A DNA stretch of 64,000 nt from Nageia nagi (Eukaryota > Pinophyta), in contig JBITNC010000001.1 in the NCBI GenBank assembly GCA_050084985.1, positions 120,838,001 through 120,902,000 on the forward strand, read 5' to 3'. The notes below the pieces were generated by a model that worked only from the letters and a program-made list of their open reading frames with translations, did no database searches and was not told the origin of the DNA. This document shows, piece by piece, positions 61,626 through 64,000 of this stretch (its first letter is position 1; each line of letters starts with the position of its first letter). Both the position numbers and the translations under genes were made by a program.

Positions 61626-61859
61626 CTTGATGCTAGAAGAAAGAGTTTAAACTATCCATTTCCATACATACACTGTTATTCCCTTTTTTTTTTTTTATAA
61701 GAAAAGAAAGAAAGGACCATCACTAGTCCTGACTAACTCTGATGATTTAGATTCAATCTTATTCCTACTTCCTTGAAAGCTGAATTAGTTTGATTTGTAT
61801 GAGGAAGAAGATTCTTCCTCAATCAAATCCAAATCTGCTGTCCTTAACTACTGAATGAA
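61626..61859. other. Short spacer after integrase
   Basis: A homopolymer T run at 61685-61698 and no recognised coding sequence. Confidence 0.3.
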
Positions 61860-62706
61860 CTTCTTTATTCATTGGCAGAATGTAAGGTCGAAGTCGATGC
61901 CCATTGACCAACATGGTTCTTCTAGACACATCAATTGGTTGAAGTTGGACAGTTCCATTATTGAAGACTTGCAAGATGTTGTAAGGTCCAAGCCACCTTG
62001 TCTATAATTTTCCCATGAAATCTTGGTATTTTGAATCAAATAAGAGAACCTAATTCCCTAGGTTGAACTATGTATTCCTCAAATTCTTATCATGCCATAT
62101 CTTTCTTTGCTGATGAATGATTTCAGTTTGATGTAAAGCTTCCCTCCTTTTCTTATCTAATGCACTCAATTGGATCAATCTATCTCTCTGGGCCTCATTT
62201 AGATCAATCTCCACTTCTAAGGCTATTCTAAGAGTCTGAATTTCAAACTCTATTGGTAAGAGTGGTTTCTTTCCATATACTAATTCATAAGGTGAAAGTC
62301 TTGTTGTGGACTTCCATGTTATATTATAAGCCCATACAACTTCAGAGAGTCTATTTGCCCAATCCTTCCTATGTGAAGCAACGATTTTGGTTAAAATCCT
62401 TTCTAATTCTCTATTAGTGACCTCTACTTGTCCACTGGTTTGTGGGTGATATGGGGAGGCTTTCTTATGGGTAATCTGATAGTGATCAACAAAATGCTTT
62501 ATCATGTGAGACATAAACTGAGGTCCTTGATCTGAAACTAAAAATTTTGGAGTTTCAAACCTCTGCATAATGTTTGTATATAGAAAATCTACTACTTTTT
62601 CTTCCCTTGCTTGCACAAGTGCACATACTTCTACCCATTTAGTAGTGTAATCTATACAAACCAAAATATGCTTCTTACCTTGTGAGGGTGGACTGATTGG
62701 TCCCAC
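61860..62706 (-). pseudogene. Ty3/gypsy (Tat/Athila-like) integrase core and C-terminal domain
   Basis: 62706-62068 is an uninterrupted 212-codon frame. HILVCIDYTTKWVEVCALVQ holds the first catalytic Asp; PKFLVSDQGPQFMSHMIKHF holds the second; SPYHPQTSGQVEVTNRELER holds the Glu, giving the D,D-35-E set. Then WAYNITWKSTTRLSPYELVY and GKKPLLPIEFE, the conserved end of the core. A stop at 62068 is followed in another frame by FMGKL.TRWLGPYNILQVF and MLVNGHRLRPY (62010-61870), the GPY/F-type C-terminal domain. The catalytic residues are intact, but the flanking polyprotein is broken. Best-preserved retroviral-type enzyme domain in the window after the chromovirus. Confidence 0.9.
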
Positions 62707-64000
62707 AAAGTCTATTCCCCATTGTTGAATGGTTCAATTACAACTTGGGGATGAAGTGGCATTTGAGTTATCACAGTAGGCCTGCCCATTCTTTACATTG
62801 ATCACACTGATCCACATATTTATTCACATCTTTATGCATAGATAACCAATAGTATCCAGCATCTAATACCTTTTAAATTTCCTCTTAGCAGAATAATGTC
62901 CTCCTAAGGGTTCATCATGATAAGCTCTAAAAATATCAAAGACTTCATCTATTCTAAGACATCTTTCGAAGAATATGATCAGACCACATTTAAACAACAT
63001 TCCATTCACCCATTTATATGATGCACTTTCTTTTATCAGACCCTTTTTCTATTTTGGAGAGTAATGTGGAGGAGTTTTACCTGTGACAATATAATTTGCT
63101 ATATCTGCAAACCAAGGAGATTGTACTGAGATAGCAAAAAGTTTTTCATCTGGAAAAGAATCCTCCACTAAGATCATCAGTTCTATCCATATTCAATCTA
63201 GATAAGAAGTCTCCACCACATTAGCTTTACAGGTTTATTAATAATTGTAACATTGAATTCTTACAAAAGTAATAACCATCTGATTATTCTTCGCTTACTA
63301 CTAGCTTGTTCATCAGATATTTAATTACAGCATGGTAGTGTGTACAAACACTTGATATCTAGTAATATAATGTCTGAACTTATTTATGGCATATACCACT
63401 ATCAAAAATTATTTTTATATGGTAGTGTAATTTCTTTCAGCTCCTACCAAATTCTTGCTAATATAGTAAATGGATAGTGAGACTTATCTTATTCCTCTTG
63501 TCCAAAACTACTCCAATAGCATAATTGGAGGCATCAGTATGGATGTGGAAAGGAAGGCTCCAATTTTGTCCTCTCAAAACTGGAGTTGTCATCAATTTAT
63601 CTTTGATAGATTGAAAAGCTACTTCACAATCAGTATCCATTCAAAATCTATGTCCTTATGTAGTAATGCAAAGAGAGGAGCTAATCTTACTGAAATTTTG
63701 GATAAATCTTTTGTAATAACCAACATGTCCTAGGAAGCTTCTAACATCTATCTGAGTTTCTGGAATGGAAGTTGTTTAATGATTTCCACCTTCTTTGGAT
63801 CTACAGAATTCCTTGAGCTGATATATGGTGTCCCAGTACAATTCCCTCTTGTACCATCATAAAAATTTCTCAAAACTGAGGGATAAATTATGTTCTTCAC
63901 ATCTTACCAACACTTTTTCTAGATTTTTCAATGCTTCTTTAAATGTGTTGCCATAAACTGTGAAGTCATCCATATAAACCTCCACACACTCATTAGTTAA
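62707..64000 (-). pseudogene. Ty3/gypsy (Tat/Athila-like) RT, RNase H and integrase zinc finger, partial
   Basis: Continues past the window edge. NECVEVYMDDFTVYGNTFKE at 63990-63930 contains the YMDD catalytic box (63976-63965), then LEKVLVRCEEHNLSLSFEKF. 63640-63458 is open, with FQSIKDKLMTTPVLRGQNWS and FHIHTDASNYAIGVVLD, the RT connection and start of RNase H with its first Asp. Broken frames give YAINKFRHYITRYQVFVHT and RIIRWLLLLQEF-like RNase H/connection sequence. Around 62840-62770, SMHKDVNKYVDQCDQC is the zinc-binding domain of integrase. Many frameshifts between 63450 and 62710 inactivate it. Protease and gag would lie to the right of the window. Confidence 0.85.

Overview
The window looks like intergenic DNA from a large, repeat-rich plant genome. 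It is AT-rich, and nearly every recognisable protein similarity is to a transposable element: Ty3/gypsy gag, RT and integrase, LINE ORF1/ORF2, hAT transposase, and the plant mobile domain (PMD). No intact host gene, rRNA, tRNA or CRISPR is visible. The density of decayed, nested LTR elements fits a gymnosperm such as a conifer, but that assignment is inference. All family assignments come from reading translations by eye.

Layout. (1) 1-4300: right end of an LTR element on + (E0), with an antisense PMD remnant, polypurine tract and LTR. (2) 5360-21581: remains on the minus strand that may form one very large element (E2): a 3' LTR fragment at 5360-5699, minisatellites, a nested hAT transposase relic (8.4-11.0 kb), unidentified minus-strand ORFs (12.1-15.6 kb), an antisense PMD (16-17.6 kb), gag (18.5-20.7 kb) and a 5' LTR carrying an AT microsatellite. 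(3) 21580-22393: a two-copy tandem duplication filling exactly the gap to the next element. (4) 22391-30159: LTR element on + (E1), with LTR, PBS, gag, antisense PMD, minisatellites, PPT and LTR, but no recognisable pol. (5) 33.1-43.6 kb: an L1-like LINE (ORF1, endonuclease, RT, zf-RVT) split by a 5783-bp Ty3/gypsy chromovirus (35422-41204) with 386-bp LTRs and a perfect ATATT target duplication. (6) 43.7-44.6 kb: an unidentified decayed ORF. (7) 46670-49664: a young 2995-bp non-autonomous LTR element on minus, with near-identical 229-bp LTRs, CAACC target duplication and an iMet-type PBS. (8) 49.7-57.4 kb: AT-rich DNA with little I can identify. (9) 57.5-64 kb: 3' part of a Tat/Athila-like Ty3/gypsy element on minus: RT, RNase H and integrase, then an extra ORF and repeat arrays coding octapeptides.

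Two patterns deserve attention. First, E0, E1 and E2 share one layout: sense gag (seen in E1 and E2) and a PMD ORF on the opposite strand, with no recognisable pol. Second, six separate minisatellites (7.5, 11.3, 13.7, 15.7, 57.5 and 61.3 kb) all have a 24-bp period, that is eight codons, and several read as octapeptide repeats. A seventh tract at 59.8 kb has a 12-bp half-unit.
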